This document shows positions 49,418-58,944 of a DNA stretch of 64,000 nucleotides, piece after piece. Every line of letters starts with the position of its first letter. The first letter of the stretch is position 1. The notes under the pieces are model-generated. The model was not told where the DNA came from, did not search any database, and saw only the letters and a program-made list of their open reading frames with translations. The DNA comes from Paenibacillus sp. AN1007 (GTDB lineage Bacteria > Bacillota > Bacilli > Paenibacillales > Paenibacillaceae). The stretch is taken from contig NZ_CP159992.1 of the NCBI RefSeq assembly GCF_040702995.1, forward strand, positions 2,939,501-3,003,500, written 5' to 3'. The position numbers and the translations under genes are program-made.

Positions 49418-52400
49418 TTACTTGTCACGGAGCAATCTCCCATTGCCGTGCACAGGAGACGTTTCACTTGATTTTACAATCATAATCCAGCTGATTAACG
49501 GGTCCTGAGATGCCGTATTACGTACCGTAAGATCCAGCTTACCACTCGAAACCTCTACGCCTTTATGGGCCCTGATACTTGCTGGTGTATACGTAACCGC
49601 CCCCGTATTCGTGCCGTTAATTAGAAAATCGGCACGGCGTGAAGTATTTGTCCACGGATCATGGAATCCAGCATACACATCGTACTCACCGTTTGGCACA
49701 TCAAAGCTGTACGTCAGATCCCTGCCTTTGGGTGAGCCGCTGATATTTCCGGCATTCAGATATCGCACGGTTGAGAATATATCTCCGCCGTCCGTACCGG
49801 AAGGCAGTGCATCCGCGCTGACATATCCCCATGAACGCCCTGCAGCCGGAGCGTACATCTGATCCACGACTCCCGGATGCAGCAGCGAATCCTGCATATA
49901 ATTACTCATCAGCTCGTAATCCGCCGTCTGGTATCCACCGCTGTTCACAAAATATAATGTATTCTCGGGAATGACAAACACACGTACTGCTTGTGTTTTA
50001 TTGTGATACTCCGGTGTCGTGACCTGCAGCGTGAGCGGCCCGGGTTTGGCAAAATCAGCTGCGGTCAGCGCCCGATGATCAATCGTCCACACCGCTGTCG
50101 TAGATACCAGCTGATCACCATCACGCACGCTCACTGTCGAAGGCAGCGCTGGCACTTCTCCCAGCTTCACCGCTTCCGGCAGCTGATCCGCTATATCTAC
50201 CCTGCCCATCGAATCCAGCAGATCAGGTGTCCAGCTGTTATACCACTTGATCGCAATATCTGATCCTATGCCAAATTCGATCGGCAAAAACACGTACTTG
50301 GCCCCATCGTTAGCAAAGTTTCCTCCGTTCCAGGTATCGCCCACGTATATAAACTTGCCCTTTTCCGGATCAACCGGAATAACTGCAGTCGTCTGTGTAC
50401 CAAAAGCTTTGCCAGGATCAGGATCACTCGGCAGCGTGCGCACAAACGGATTCGTCATGGTCGACCAAGGCCCAAAAATATGGTCCGCAACCGTAACTTT
50501 ATTCTCGTTGGGAGCCCAGCCAGAAGCCCCTGAAGTTAAGATGTAGTATTTACCCTGGTATTTGAACATGGCCGGTGCTTCACGCTGTCCACCTGGAAAT
50601 ACCCGAACATAGTCTACACCGTATTCTGCCTGATACACCGTATCACGAACCGGGTTTCCTTTATCGTCCGTACGCCCTTCCTTGTGCCAGCCTGTAACGT
50701 CACTGTAATCCTCGGTGAGCCTCGAAATGTACAGCGTCAGATTTTCCTCGCTGGAGTAGATCAGATAAGCGGTTCCGTCTTCGTCCTTGAATAGTGTCAT
50801 GTCACGGGCCATACCCCGGTCATTCGGGAAATAATCCTTCTCCCCTTCGGGGGCCAGGTCCATCCGATAACTTTTCTGATACACAAATGGTCCTGTTGGT
50901 GAGTCACTGATGGCATAACCTGCCTTGGCTTTACCATAGTTGGCATTATTGTTATAAGGGTCTTTATCTCCGTCCATATGGGCCCACATGACATACTTTT
51001 TTGTTATGTCGTTGTAGATGACCTTCGGGCGCTCGATGATCCGTCCTTTGCGAATATCTGCCCAGATGTCCACACGATCCTCACGTCCAGCATACAGCTC
51101 TTGAATGAGCGGATCATGATCAAAATCGTCCATCGACTGCAGCATCGTCAGTGCCATGCCTTCGTCCGTCCAGTTGAGCAGGTCTTTGGAAGAATACACG
51201 CGTATGCCGACCGCAGGCCAGCCGCCTGTATGATGCTCCCCGTACCAGTAGTACTTTTCTGTCTGTTCATCGTAAAAGAAACCTGCGCCATGAGCATCAA
51301 TCGGTTTGCCGTTCTGATCCGGCCACAACTGTCCAGGCGTAAAGCTTGTGCGCACCGTGGATACCCCCAGCGGTGCGGAGACAGGGGTATCCTTTCCGTC
51401 TACGCTGGCCTGAATGGTATAAAAATATCCCGTGCCCATCGTCAGCCCCGTGTCGTCTAAGGCAGCTGCACTTCCTGTGTAGATCTGCTGATAAGTACCT
51501 GAGGTACCTGCTGCCCTTGACACCTTATAGGTGACATCCGATCCGGGCAGCGCATCCCATTTCAAGGAAATCGTGGTATCCATCACAGCGGCAGCTGTAA
51601 ATCCGGAGGGGGCGTCTGCGTCATACGTCTGTACTTCCGCCGTACGATATGGGGATTCCCCGGCGGCATTGTACGCGGTCACTCGATAGCTGTAGCTCTT
51701 CCCAGGTTCAAGTGACTGATCCGTGAAAGATACATCGCTGCCGTCGTAAACTAATTCATAGTCTTCTGTGCCTTGTTCGGCACGAACAATACGATAACCG
51801 CTCGCCTTATCTACTGCTTTCCAGGACAATTGAACACTTTTCGATGTTAGTGCCGCTGCCTGAACATCACCCGGAGCTTCCGGAGCTTGTGCTGTCGTTC
51901 TTGCTTCCAGCGGTATAGACCACTGGGACTCGGTTAATCCTCCATAGGCATAGGCAAGTCTGTAATAATAAACGGTGTCCGAGCTTAATCCTTCGTCCAC
52001 ATAATGGGCTGATGTCGGTTGACTAACAAGAGAGTAACCTCCTTCAAGCGTACTTGATCGATACAGATGATACCCCGCTGCCCCTTCGATATCAGGCCAC
52101 TGCAGTGATATTGAAGATGACGTCTCCCCGTCAGCTGTAAGCAAAACTTCATTCGTCCGCGGTGGTTCCGCAATCACGACATCATCAATATGTACGGTCT
52201 GCCATTTGTTCCGAATGCCGACTTTACCTGTGGGAATCGAAGAATCGCTCAGATCAAAAACCAGCCGATTCATTCCATTCTCCACAATGTAACCGCGAAT
52301 TGAAGTGCCAGAAAGCACCACTTTAAGCGTATACCACGTATTTTCGCTAAACGAATAGTCCACCGTTTTCAGTGCTGTATCTACGCCATTGACCTTTTTG

Positions 52401-52813
52401 CTGAAAACCAGTTTGTTATTGGGCACATGCATTTGAAAATAGTAGTAGTTATTTCGGTCCTGGAATCGCGGTAAAATGCCTGGAAACCCCTCACCCGCTC
52501 CTGTGTAAAAACGCATGGATACTGTCTTGTCTGCGGCAGGTTCTCCCGTCGTTATGAAACCCTCATCTGTATTGCTTTGGAAAAGAACCTGATTGCCTCC
52601 ATCCGCAGGATCGGGTACTACCTCCCAAGTCCCTGAGATGACCTGCCATCCAGGTGAGGACGTATAATCGCCATCGGAAAAGTCATCTTGTATCCACGAG
52701 CCGGGCACAAGAGCTTCATCTGCGTGAACCTTGTCTTGATACATGAGTGGTCCTGAAGAGAATACAAGCACAGCGGATAACAGAATTGCAATCGGTTTTC
52801 TCAGTTTATCCAA
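49418..52813 (-). CDS. Secreted multidomain glycoside hydrolase, GH43-like with three Fn3 domains
   Basis: A 1131-residue secreted protein. Domains in order: signal peptide (1-31, cleavage after VHA), a beta-sandwich LamG/DUF1080-like domain (about 35-220), three fibronectin type III domains (about 222-310, 315-400, 402-490), a GH43-like five-bladed propeller (about 495-870), an Ig-like domain (about 880-960) and a C-terminal beta-sandwich resembling carbohydrate-binding modules (about 965-1120). Catalytic candidates are Asp in IDAHGAGFFYD, Asp in GMARDMTLF, and Glu in GGQREAPAMFKY, the layout of GH43 subfamilies related to exo-beta-1,3-galactanases. It probably trims galactan or arabinogalactan side chains; the exact substrate is inferred. 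It is monocistronic; a LacI-type palindrome and a cre-like site lie upstream. Confidence 0.88.
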   Translation of the reverse strand: MDKLRKPIAILLSAVLVFSSGPLMYQDKVHADEALVPGSWIQDDFSDGDYTSSPGWQVISGTWEVVPDPADGGNQVLFQSNTDEGFITTGEPAADKTVSMRFYTGAGEGFPGILPRFQDRNNYYYFQMHVPNNKLVFSKKVNGVDTALKTVDYSFSENTWYTLKVVLSGTSIRGYIVENGMNRLVFDLSDSSIPTGKVGIRNKWQTVHIDDVVIAEPPRTNEVLLTADGETSSSISLQWPDIEGAAGYHLYRSSTLEGGYSLVSQPTSAHYVDEGLSSDTVYYYRLAYAYGGLTESQWSIPLEARTTAQAPEAPGDVQAAALTSKSVQLSWKAVDKASGYRIVRAEQGTEDYELVYDGSDVSFTDQSLEPGKSYSYRVTAYNAAGESPYRTAEVQTYDADAPSGFTAAAVMDTTISLKWDALPGSDVTYKVSRAAGTSGTYQQIYTGSAAALDDTGLTMGTGYFYTIQASVDGKDTPVSAPLGVSTVRTSFTPGQLWPDQNGKPIDAHGAGFFYDEQTEKYYWYGEHHTGGWPAVGIRVYSSKDLLNWTDEGMALTMLQSMDDFDHDPLIQELYAGREDRVDIWADIRKGRIIERPKVIYNDITKKYVMWAHMDGDKDPYNNNANYGKAKAGYAISDSPTGPFVYQKSYRMDLAPEGEKDYFPNDRGMARDMTLFKDEDGTAYLIYSSEENLTLYISRLTEDYSDVTGWHKEGRTDDKGNPVRDTVYQAEYGVDYVRVFPGGQREAPAMFKYQGKYYILTSGASGWAPNENKVTVADHIFGPWSTMTNPFVRTLPSDPDPGKAFGTQTTAVIPVDPEKGKFIYVGDTWNGGNFANDGAKYVFLPIEFGIGSDIAIKWYNSWTPDLLDSMGRVDIADQLPEAVKLGEVPALPSTVSVRDGDQLVSTTAVWTIDHRALTAADFAKPGPLTLQVTTPEYHNKTQAVRVFVIPENTLYFVNSGGYQTADYELMSNYMQDSLLHPGVVDQMYAPAAGRSWGYVSADALPSGTDGGDIFSTVRYLNAGNISGSPKGRDLTYSFDVPNGEYDVYAGFHDPWTNTSRRADFLINGTNTGAVTYTPASIRAHKGVEVSSGKLDLTVRNTASQDPLISWIMIVKSSETSPVHGNGRLLRDK

Positions 52814-52876
52814 TATCGATTCGCTCCTTTACACTAAGAAATACATCATACCAATGAACCTTAAAAATACGATTCC

Positions 52877-52894
52877 AATGAAATCGGTTTCATT
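52877..52894. promoter_or_regulatory. LacI-type palindrome upstream of the GH43 gene
   Basis: AATGAAA-TCGG-TTTCATT, perfect 7+4+7, 64 bp before the start codon. It is the size and type of a LacI-family operator; the cognate regulator is not known. Confidence 0.55.
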
Positions 52895-52999
52895 TTTGGA
52901 TAAAAAAGAACCTGTCTTCTCTGCCAAGTGCAAACATCAACGTCACGAAGTACCGTTCTTAGCTGCCCATGTCATATAACAGGTTTTCTGGATAAAATA

Positions 53000-53013
53000 T
53001 GTAACCGCTTTCT
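53000..53013 (-). promoter_or_regulatory. cre-like site upstream of the GH43 gene
   Basis: AGAAAGCGGTTACA on the minus strand matches 13 of 14 positions of the CcpA consensus. It overlaps TTACAT, a weak -35 17 nt from TGTTAT, repeating the layout seen at licT and scrB. Confidence 0.5.
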
Positions 53014-53088
53014 AAAATAGAATATCGTTTGTCTATCAGACTGTCAACCATCCTTTTGTCCTATTTCCCGCTTTCGCAATTTTGTGGC

Positions 53089-53130
53089 AAAAAACGCGTA
53101 TCCAACCGCTAATGCAGGTCAAATACGCGT
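53089..53130 (-). terminator. Terminator of the ABC-F gene
   Basis: ACGCGTAT and ATACGCGT arms followed by T6 on the minus strand. Confidence 0.75.
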
Positions 53131-53338
53131 CATATCAACATTCGAACGGTCTCTCGAGTTTATACAAACAATCTGTTTTGCGGGCGTGTCTTGAAACACG
53201 CTGAAGTGCATCTTTTACCCCTTTTTCGCCCCCTGCAGCGTTACTTTCCCTTGACGTGCCCCTGCACGCCTGCGGTAACTTCCTGGCGTGGAACAAAAAT
53301 TCGGTAAAATTGGCTTCCTTCAGCGTTTAAGGCATACA

Positions 53339-54894
53339 TTAGAATACTTTGGTTGTCCAGGATTCACAGTTCCATGTCTCCGTCACAACATCACGGTAGA
53401 ATTCCGGTTCGTGCGAGATCAGCAGAATGCTGCCTTTGTACGCTTGAAGCGCACGTTTCAGTTCGTCCTTTGCATCCACATCCAAGTGGTTCGTCGGCTC
53501 GTCGAGTACAAGCAGATTGGTTTCGTTGTTAATCAGCTTGCAAAGACGCACTTTTGCTTTTTCCCCACCGCTGAGGACAGCGACTTTACTCTCAATGTGT
53601 TTGGTCGTAAGTCCGCACTTCGCAAGGGCTGCGCGTACTTCAAACTGGGTGTAGGAAGGGAACTCCTGCCAAATTTCTTCGATACATGTATTGTAATTGG
53701 CATCCTTCATTTCCTGCTGGAAATAACCGATTTCCAGATGTTCTCCGCGCTGAACGTTTCCTTCCAAAGGCTGAATCTCTCCCAGAATACTGCGCATCAG
53801 CGTCGTTTTACCGATACCGTTAGCACCGACAAGCGCAATTTTCTGGCCGCGCTCCATACGAAGGTCAAGGGGTCTCGACAACGGTTCGTTGTACCCGATC
53901 ACAAGCCCTTTTGTTTCAAAAATAAGCTTGCCGGACGTTCTTGCATCACGGAAATTGAACTGCGGCTTCGGTTTTTCCTTGGCCAGTTCGATCACGTCCA
54001 TTTTGTCGAGCTTTTTCTGTCTGGACATCGCCATGTTCCGTGTAGCTACACTGGCTTTGTTACGCGCTACGAAGTCTTTCAGGTCCGCGATCTCCTGCTG
54101 CTGACGCTTGTACGCCGACTCCAGCTGCTGTTTCTTCATCTCGTAAACTTCCTGGAAGTGATCGTAGTCACCCACATAACGAGTCAGGTCCTGATTTTCC
54201 ATATGGTAAATGAGGTTAATTACGCTGTTTAAGAACGGAATATCGTGTGAGATCAGAATGAAGGCATTCTCGTATTCCTGCAAATAACGCTTCAACCATT
54301 CAATATGCTGCTCATCCAGATAGTTTGTCGGCTCGTCAAGGAGCAGAATGTCCGGTTTTTCAAGCAAAAGCTTGGCAAGCAGCACTTTTGTCCGCTGTCC
54401 TCCGCTCAAGTCGTTAACGTCTTTGTCCAGACCGATATCGGTCAAACCCAAACCACGCGCGGTTTCATCTACCTTGGCATCAATCATGTAAAAATCCTGG
54501 TTCGTGAGCGTATCCTGAATTGTACCTACATCCTCAAGCAGCTGCTCGAGTTCTTCAGGTGTAACGTCACCCATCTTGCCATACATTTCGTTCATTTCCT
54601 GCTCCATGTCGAACAGGTACTGGAATGCGCTCGCAGCACGTCGCGGATCGATTGTCCCTTGCTCAGCACCGCATGCTGGTCGAGGTAACCTACACGCATC
54701 CGTTTGGACCATTCAACTTTACCTTCGTCCGGCTGCAGCTTGCCTGTAATAATGTTCATGAAGGTTGATTTACCTTCCCCATTCGCCCCGATCAGACCAA
54801 TGTGCTCGCCCTTAAGCAGGCGGAATGAAACGTCGTTAAAGATAGCACGGTCACCAAAACCGTGACTTAATTTTTCTACATTTAATATACTCAT
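53339..54894 (-). pseudogene. ABC-F family ATPase (YkpA-like), interrupted by a frameshift
   Basis: Full-length ABC-F protein of about 518 residues if one base is restored. From ATG 54894 the frame reads MSILNVEKLSHGFGD and Walker A GLIGANGEGKST. Near 54625 it changes: after DVLR the homologous sequence AFQYLFDMEQEMNEMY continues in another frame down to 53339, with signature LSGGQRTK, Walker B LLLDEPTNYLD, the second ATPase core (Walker A VGANGIGKTT, signature LSGGEKAK, LVLDEPTNHLD) and the end ETWNCESWTTKVF. ABC-F proteins act on ribosomes as translation factors or in antibiotic resistance; this one matches the housekeeping YkpA/YbiT type. Both halves are otherwise intact, which points to a recent mutation or a sequence error. 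Confidence 0.88.
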
Positions 54895-55160
54895 TCATGG
54901 CACCTTTTCTATATAGACTTAATTCTTTGTATATTATAAGCGTTATCTTCCCTACAACTCAACGTCCTATTTTAAAATTAATGCATATTCACCTGTGTGT
55001 CTTCAAACTCATGCTCTAATATGCTGCAGCTGCATACGGCAGGCGAATGAAAGTGATGTTATAGTTGCCTTATCGCTGCGTATGAGTTAAAATTTTGCCT
55101 TAAACGAAATATAACCATTATATAGAACGGAGCTCTCCGAGAGAGCATCAGGTGAATGTC

Positions 55161-55625
55161 ATGATTGAAGTAAAACAGTCCAAACTGGGTGATGGCGGCG
55201 AGTTTAATCGCGGAGTATTTGCATCAGTGGATATTGCCAAAGGTCAACTGATCCATCAGGCGCCCGTTGTGCCTTATCCGAATGAGGACCACGAACACAT
55301 TGAAAAAACGATTCTGGAAGATTACGTCTTCGAATACGGAGCTAATCATACCGCCATCCTGCTGGGATACGGCAGTCTGATTAATCATTCTTATGAACCC
55401 AACGCCACATACGATATTAACTTTGAGAATCACACCTTTGATTTCTACGCATACAAAGACATCAAAGCTGGCGAGGAAATCCTCATTAACTATAATGGCG
55501 AGGAAGACAACATGGACCCGCTGTGGTTCCTCGATGATTATGAAGAGCGGATGCGCGAGATGCAGGAGAATGAAGAGAACCGGACCGAAGAGACAACCGA
55601 TAAAGAAGATACCAAGACTAAATGA
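55161..55625 (+). CDS. SET-domain protein, putative lysine methyltransferase
   Basis: A 154-residue protein made of a single SET domain with an acidic tail. The conserved motifs are present: GRGVFAS-like start (NRGVFASVDIAKGQLI), GYGSLINHSYEPNA (the NHSxxPN S-adenosylmethionine and pseudoknot motif, about 79-92) and the C-terminal DIKAGEEILINYNG (about 106-119). The final 25 residues are Glu/Thr-rich and disordered. ATG 55161 follows AGGTGA; the frame begins at a GTG 9 nt earlier. A small hairpin (GCTCTC/GAGAGC, about 55132-55146) sits just before the ribosome binding site and could mask it. Bacterial SET proteins are uncommon; the target is unknown. Confidence 0.85.
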   Translation: MIEVKQSKLGDGGEFNRGVFASVDIAKGQLIHQAPVVPYPNEDHEHIEKTILEDYVFEYGANHTAILLGYGSLINHSYEPNATYDINFENHTFDFYAYKDIKAGEEILINYNGEEDNMDPLWFLDDYEERMREMQENEENRTEETTDKEDTKTK

Positions 55626-55766
55626 CAGGCTGCAGTGAAAATGGTATTCGAAGGTTCATTCATTTAGATGCTGAACAGAAGCCAAACTAATAACATCTTC
55701 ATAGTTAGTTACCCCGATCACGCTGCAGGTTGGAATTACACATAATACTTTCACGCGTTAGATAGT

Positions 55767-55832
55767 GAATATCCATGGAAACGCACGTAAATATCTATGG
55801 TCTCGCAAGCAAATATCTATGAAAATGAACTT
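55767..55832. repeat. Three tandem 22-bp repeats
   Basis: AATATCYATGG-like cores at 55767, 55789 and 55811, spaced exactly 22 bp (GAATATCCATGG, AAATATCTATGG, AAATATCTATGA), with variable 10-bp spacers. Three copies only. Confidence 0.65.
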
Positions 55833-55895
55833 GTGAGCTTAAAAGATTGTTTCTGATGTTGATACTTACGAGCAGCTTATACGAAGAAGAAAAAA

Positions 55896-55937
55896 ACAGA
55901 AGAAGCAGATTCCTCTTAGGAAGTCTGCTTCTTCTGT
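55896..55937 (-). terminator. Terminator of the DUF1349 gene
   Basis: ACAGAAGAAGCAGA with TCTGCTTCTTCTGT, inner TCCT/AGGA, then T6 on the minus strand. Confidence 0.85.
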
Positions 55938-56017
55938 TATACATACCGTTAAGTTTTCAAACATGGTGTATACCTATCTGCTGATATTCTTCAAAATCAA
56001 GAATGCTCGTCCAGTCT

Positions 56018-56626
56018 TTAATCGTTAATGGGTGGATCGGTATGCAGGTCCACATCCGGAGCGGTATAGGCCCATTTTGTAAAAGCAACCTCAAACCCTG
56101 ACCGCTTGGGAGCACACAGGAACGGGCCTGCGTGTTTGTCGGAAGGATAAGCGAATCTGGCTACCCGGATGGTCCGCCATGGATGCTCGTCAGTACGCGC
56201 ACGAATGACAACGGACTCTTCATGGTATGACGCACGAATTGTAACCATTCGTCCTCCCCACTCCGGCACAGGTGAAAGCGACCAATCCGAGTACTGATCG
56301 GTTACAACAGCACCGACATGTACAACGCCATCATTGACTTCAACCCCGGCTTTGATCCACTGATTCTCTCCATGCCACAGCATTAACCCTGCTTGATCGT
56401 ACAATTCCGTAAATGAACTCAGATCAAACGACACTTCAACCGCTTCCCTACCGTCCCAAGGAGCAAGCATGGCATGTCCATTTCGATGGCAGAAGCCATA
56501 GAACGTTTCCTCCCAGAAATCGCTGCCCTCCTGCGCTTGTACAATGAATCGTTCCCCGTCAAGCTTGGTATGAACAGGCTCAGTTGTCCATTTTCCTTCG
56601 TGAAGCTGCACGAAATTCGATGACAT
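56018..56626 (-). CDS. DUF1349-domain protein
   Basis: A 202-residue protein of the DUF1349 family, a concanavalin-like beta-sandwich (about 10-195). Conserved blocks include GSDFWEETFYGFCHRNGHA, DQAGLMLWHGENQWIKAGVE, and a C-terminal RVARFAYPSDKHAGPFLCAPKRSG. The fold is shared with sugar-binding and glycosidase-associated proteins, but the function of this cytoplasmic type is unknown. No signal peptide is present. The start was placed at ATG 56626; a TTG four codons earlier would sit directly on the only A/G-rich site (AAAGGG). It is monocistronic with a strong terminator. Confidence 0.82.
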   Translation of the reverse strand: MSSNFVQLHEGKWTTEPVHTKLDGERFIVQAQEGSDFWEETFYGFCHRNGHAMLAPWDGREAVEVSFDLSSFTELYDQAGLMLWHGENQWIKAGVEVNDGVVHVGAVVTDQYSDWSLSPVPEWGGRMVTIRASYHEESVVIRARTDEHPWRTIRVARFAYPSDKHAGPFLCAPKRSGFEVAFTKWAYTAPDVDLHTDPPIND

Positions 56627-56898
56627 GGTGTTCTTCAACCCTTTCTTCTATAGCATAATTACCTATTCGACATCTGCTGTATATTTACCTCGTGTCTTTT
56701 AACTGCGGCTCCTTACCGGAATCATCCCTTGTTCAAGCATCCTGATAAGCATCAATCGAGAATCGTGAAGCCTATGTATATGTACATTCATAAGTATAAG
56801 ACATGATTTAATTTTCGACAAAGTGGTATAATGGCATAAGAAGCACAGTACATTTTTTTCATTCGCCAAGAGTTTATTTAATAGAGGAGTGTAGCCCT

Positions 56899-57261
56899 AT
56901 GCATATTCAAATTACTGATCTGGCAGCACAACGTTTGACGAAAAGTCTGAACGATCAGCCCGGTTATTTCAAAGTATTTTATGATATGGAAGGCTGCGGC
57001 TGTAACGGTGTTGTCGTGTTACTCATTGCAGACGAACCTGCCGCGCTCGATGAACAGATTGAAACCAACCTTGTTCCATTCTATGTAGATCCCAAACACC
57101 AGCTCAATCTGGAACCCAACATGAAGCTCGACGCACAAGAAAACTACCCTGCTTTCGTGCTGAGCAGTGATTCCGGTGTAATCAGCAGCAACCTCCGCCT
57201 CCGTGATGCACGCAAGGCAGCCGTCGGGACCCCGAGTGCATCCAACGCTTGTAACTTGTAA
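56899..57261 (+). CDS. HesB/IscA-like iron-sulfur cluster biosynthesis-family protein
   Basis: A 120-residue protein related to HesB/IscA-fold proteins of Bacillota. It begins MHIQITDLAAQRLTKSL and has a central YDMEGCGCNGVVVLL (Cys at about 33 and 35), corresponding to the CxC region in these folds, plus a final SNACNL with a third Cys near the end. The usual A-type CxxxxxGCxG pattern is not complete, so cluster transfer is not certain. GAGGAGTG lies upstream of the ATG. A GC-rich 9-bp hairpin without T tail follows (57296-57323). It has no operon partners. Confidence 0.75.
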   Translation: MHIQITDLAAQRLTKSLNDQPGYFKVFYDMEGCGCNGVVVLLIADEPAALDEQIETNLVPFYVDPKHQLNLEPNMKLDAQENYPAFVLSSDSGVISSNLRLRDARKAAVGTPSASNACNL

Positions 57262-57295
57262 GCCCTTTGTAAGTCCACTCTTGTCATGAAACAGG

Positions 57296-57323
57296 CACCG
57301 CGTGCCGGGAGCTGCACGCGGTG
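57296..57323 (+). other. GC-rich hairpin after the HesB-like gene
   Basis: Perfect 9-bp stem CACCGCGTG/CACGCGGTG with a 10-nt loop, 35 nt after the stop codon. No T run follows, so it is not a standard terminator. Confidence 0.55.
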
Positions 57324-57532
57324 AGAAATTACACTGCGACTTTACTCTTTGTGCTTCACTCCCACTTTCTTTTTGGCTTCTACTCCGGCCCAGTTGAACA
57401 GCGCCGCTATATGAGAAAAAGAGATTCTCGCTAACTTTGTTTACAAGTCGGAAACATTTGGAGAACCTATGGATATATTCCTCAAGTATACTTGGTTTAT
57501 AGATTCATATATTCCAAGGAGGAACTTCCATA

Positions 57533-58309
57533 ATGCCATCCTTTACTCGCAAATCGATTATATCAACACTTCTTCTCAGTTCGGTGCTTGCAGGCACAGC
57601 CTTTACTGGGCTGCCTATTAGCCAAGTGCTCAACCCACCCGCTTCTGCGGCAAGCTCAAGTTTCTCCCGTTTCCTGCAGGATAATGCACCAAGCCGTACC
57701 ATAACGACCCCGAGCAAAGGCTTAGCGACGGTGACAAATCTCTTCAGCACGGTTGTGCTCGTCAATAAAAAGCGGAACCTGCCATCCACATATGAACCGA
57801 AAGATCTGGTTGTTCCTAACATCCCGTTCAGCTTCTCCGGCTCCAGCCCGAAAAAGCAAATTCGCAAAGTGGCAGCATCCGCCATTGAGAAATTGTTTGC
57901 TGCAGCCAAAAAAGACGGTATCGATATCAAAGCCGTCTCCGGCTATCGTTCGTACGCAACCCAAAAATCGATCTTTGACCGGAATGCGAGCATCAAAGGC
58001 GAAGCAGCTGCTAACAAAACGAGTGCCCGCCCGGGACAGAGCGAACATCAGACCGGACTTGCTATGGATATTTCCAGCGCTTCGGCTGGTTATGATCTGC
58101 AGCAAAGCTTTGGAAACACCAAGGAAGGCAAATGGCTGAAAGCCAATGCCCACAAATACGGTTTTATTATCCGTTACGGCAAAGACCAGGAGAAACTAAC
58201 CGGCTATTCTTATGAACCGTGGCATGTTCGTTACGTGGGTGTATATATTGCTGGTGAGATCACCAACCAGAAGCTCACCTTAGAACAATATCTGGAGCGT
58301 GCTAAATAA
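57533..58309 (+). CDS. Secreted D-alanyl-D-alanine carboxypeptidase, VanY/M15B family
   Basis: A 258-residue exported peptidase. The signal peptide covers about residues 1-40 (cleavage near ASA-ASS). The M15B peptidase domain (about 100-255) has SGYRSYATQ, the zinc-site SEHQTGLAMDI (His and Asp at about 167-174), the helix GKWLKANAHKYGF, and the third ligand/catalytic region EPWHVRYVG (Glu and His at about 228-231). It trims D-Ala from peptidoglycan stem peptides. CAAGGAGGA lies upstream of the start at 57533. It stands alone, with no van resistance genes nearby, so a housekeeping wall-processing role is likely. Confidence 0.92.
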   Translation: MPSFTRKSIISTLLLSSVLAGTAFTGLPISQVLNPPASAASSSFSRFLQDNAPSRTITTPSKGLATVTNLFSTVVLVNKKRNLPSTYEPKDLVVPNIPFSFSGSSPKKQIRKVAASAIEKLFAAAKKDGIDIKAVSGYRSYATQKSIFDRNASIKGEAAANKTSARPGQSEHQTGLAMDISSASAGYDLQQSFGNTKEGKWLKANAHKYGFIIRYGKDQEKLTGYSYEPWHVRYVGVYIAGEITNQKLTLEQYLERAK

Positions 58310-58944
58310 ACATTTAACGGTATTGATGCTTTGTTCAAATCTATGTTTTTTCTGTAAGCCATTTGGGCTGCACTTGAAGCTGATGCACTTTGTATCGGTA
58401 AAAGGAACCACGAGAAGGGGCATGTTTTGCTCCTTCTCATATCAAGTGCTTCAATGACTCCGCGAGTCTACTCGATATAAAGTCTGTTTGCACTCTTACG
58501 CTGCAAATGTATTCCAGACATGTCTTTCCTGGATCGCAGTTGAAAGCTTATACACCGTTACTCTACTCAAACTCCCACAATACGCCGAAACAAAAGCGGC
58601 AGCCGTTTCACACCTTCAGTACCTGCCCAAGAGCTTGCTCCTGCCAATAAATCATTGTGACACAGATAAAGGGCTATTTCGTATACAAGATACCCCAGTA
58701 TGATTTCCACCACTACAAACCGTTTGAGCGAAGAGGATTCAAAGACATATACTCGAAATTCATGATGGTGGCGTGCTGATTTTAATCTGCGGATGAATGA
58801 TATCATAGCTCACCTCTGCTGTTTTCTACTAGCGTATGGCGAGCATATCTTGTCTTATTCAAAAATAATACTTACATAAAGTAACCAAGTATGCTATATT
58901 CACTTTATAAGCAGGCAAACTATACATAAGTGAGGTACACATCC
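58310..58944. other. Intergenic region without a supported gene
   Basis: 635 bp. It contains a hairpin GAGAAGG...CCTTCTC (58412-58439) without a T tail, and the promoter region of the nitroreductase gene at the right end. A 79-codon minus-strand frame (58567-58806) with AGGTGA only 3 nt before ATG is not convincing. Confidence 0.5.

Larger units (their letters stand above)
52814..53338. other. Intergenic region upstream of the GH43 gene and downstream of the ABC-F gene
   Basis: No gene is supported. It contains a LacI-like palindrome (52877-52894), a cre-like site (53000-53013), the terminator of the ABC-F gene (53089-53130) and a small hairpin GCGTGT/ACACGC near 53185-53202. The stretch 53205-53300 is C-rich, without recognisable function. 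Confidence 0.5.
55626..56017. other. Intergenic region with a 22-bp tandem repeat
   Basis: No gene is supported. It holds three direct repeats with 22-bp period (55767-55832) and the terminator of the DUF1349 gene (55896-55937). The remainder is AT-rich. Confidence 0.55.

Noticed and set aside
55767..55832. CRISPR array
   Set aside because: Only three degenerate repeats, a 22-bp period in total with about 10-bp spacers, and no cas genes in the window.
58567..58806. Minus-strand small gene of 79 codons
   Set aside because: AGGTGA lies only 3 nt before the ATG, the composition is not protein-like over its full length, and no similarity was recognised.
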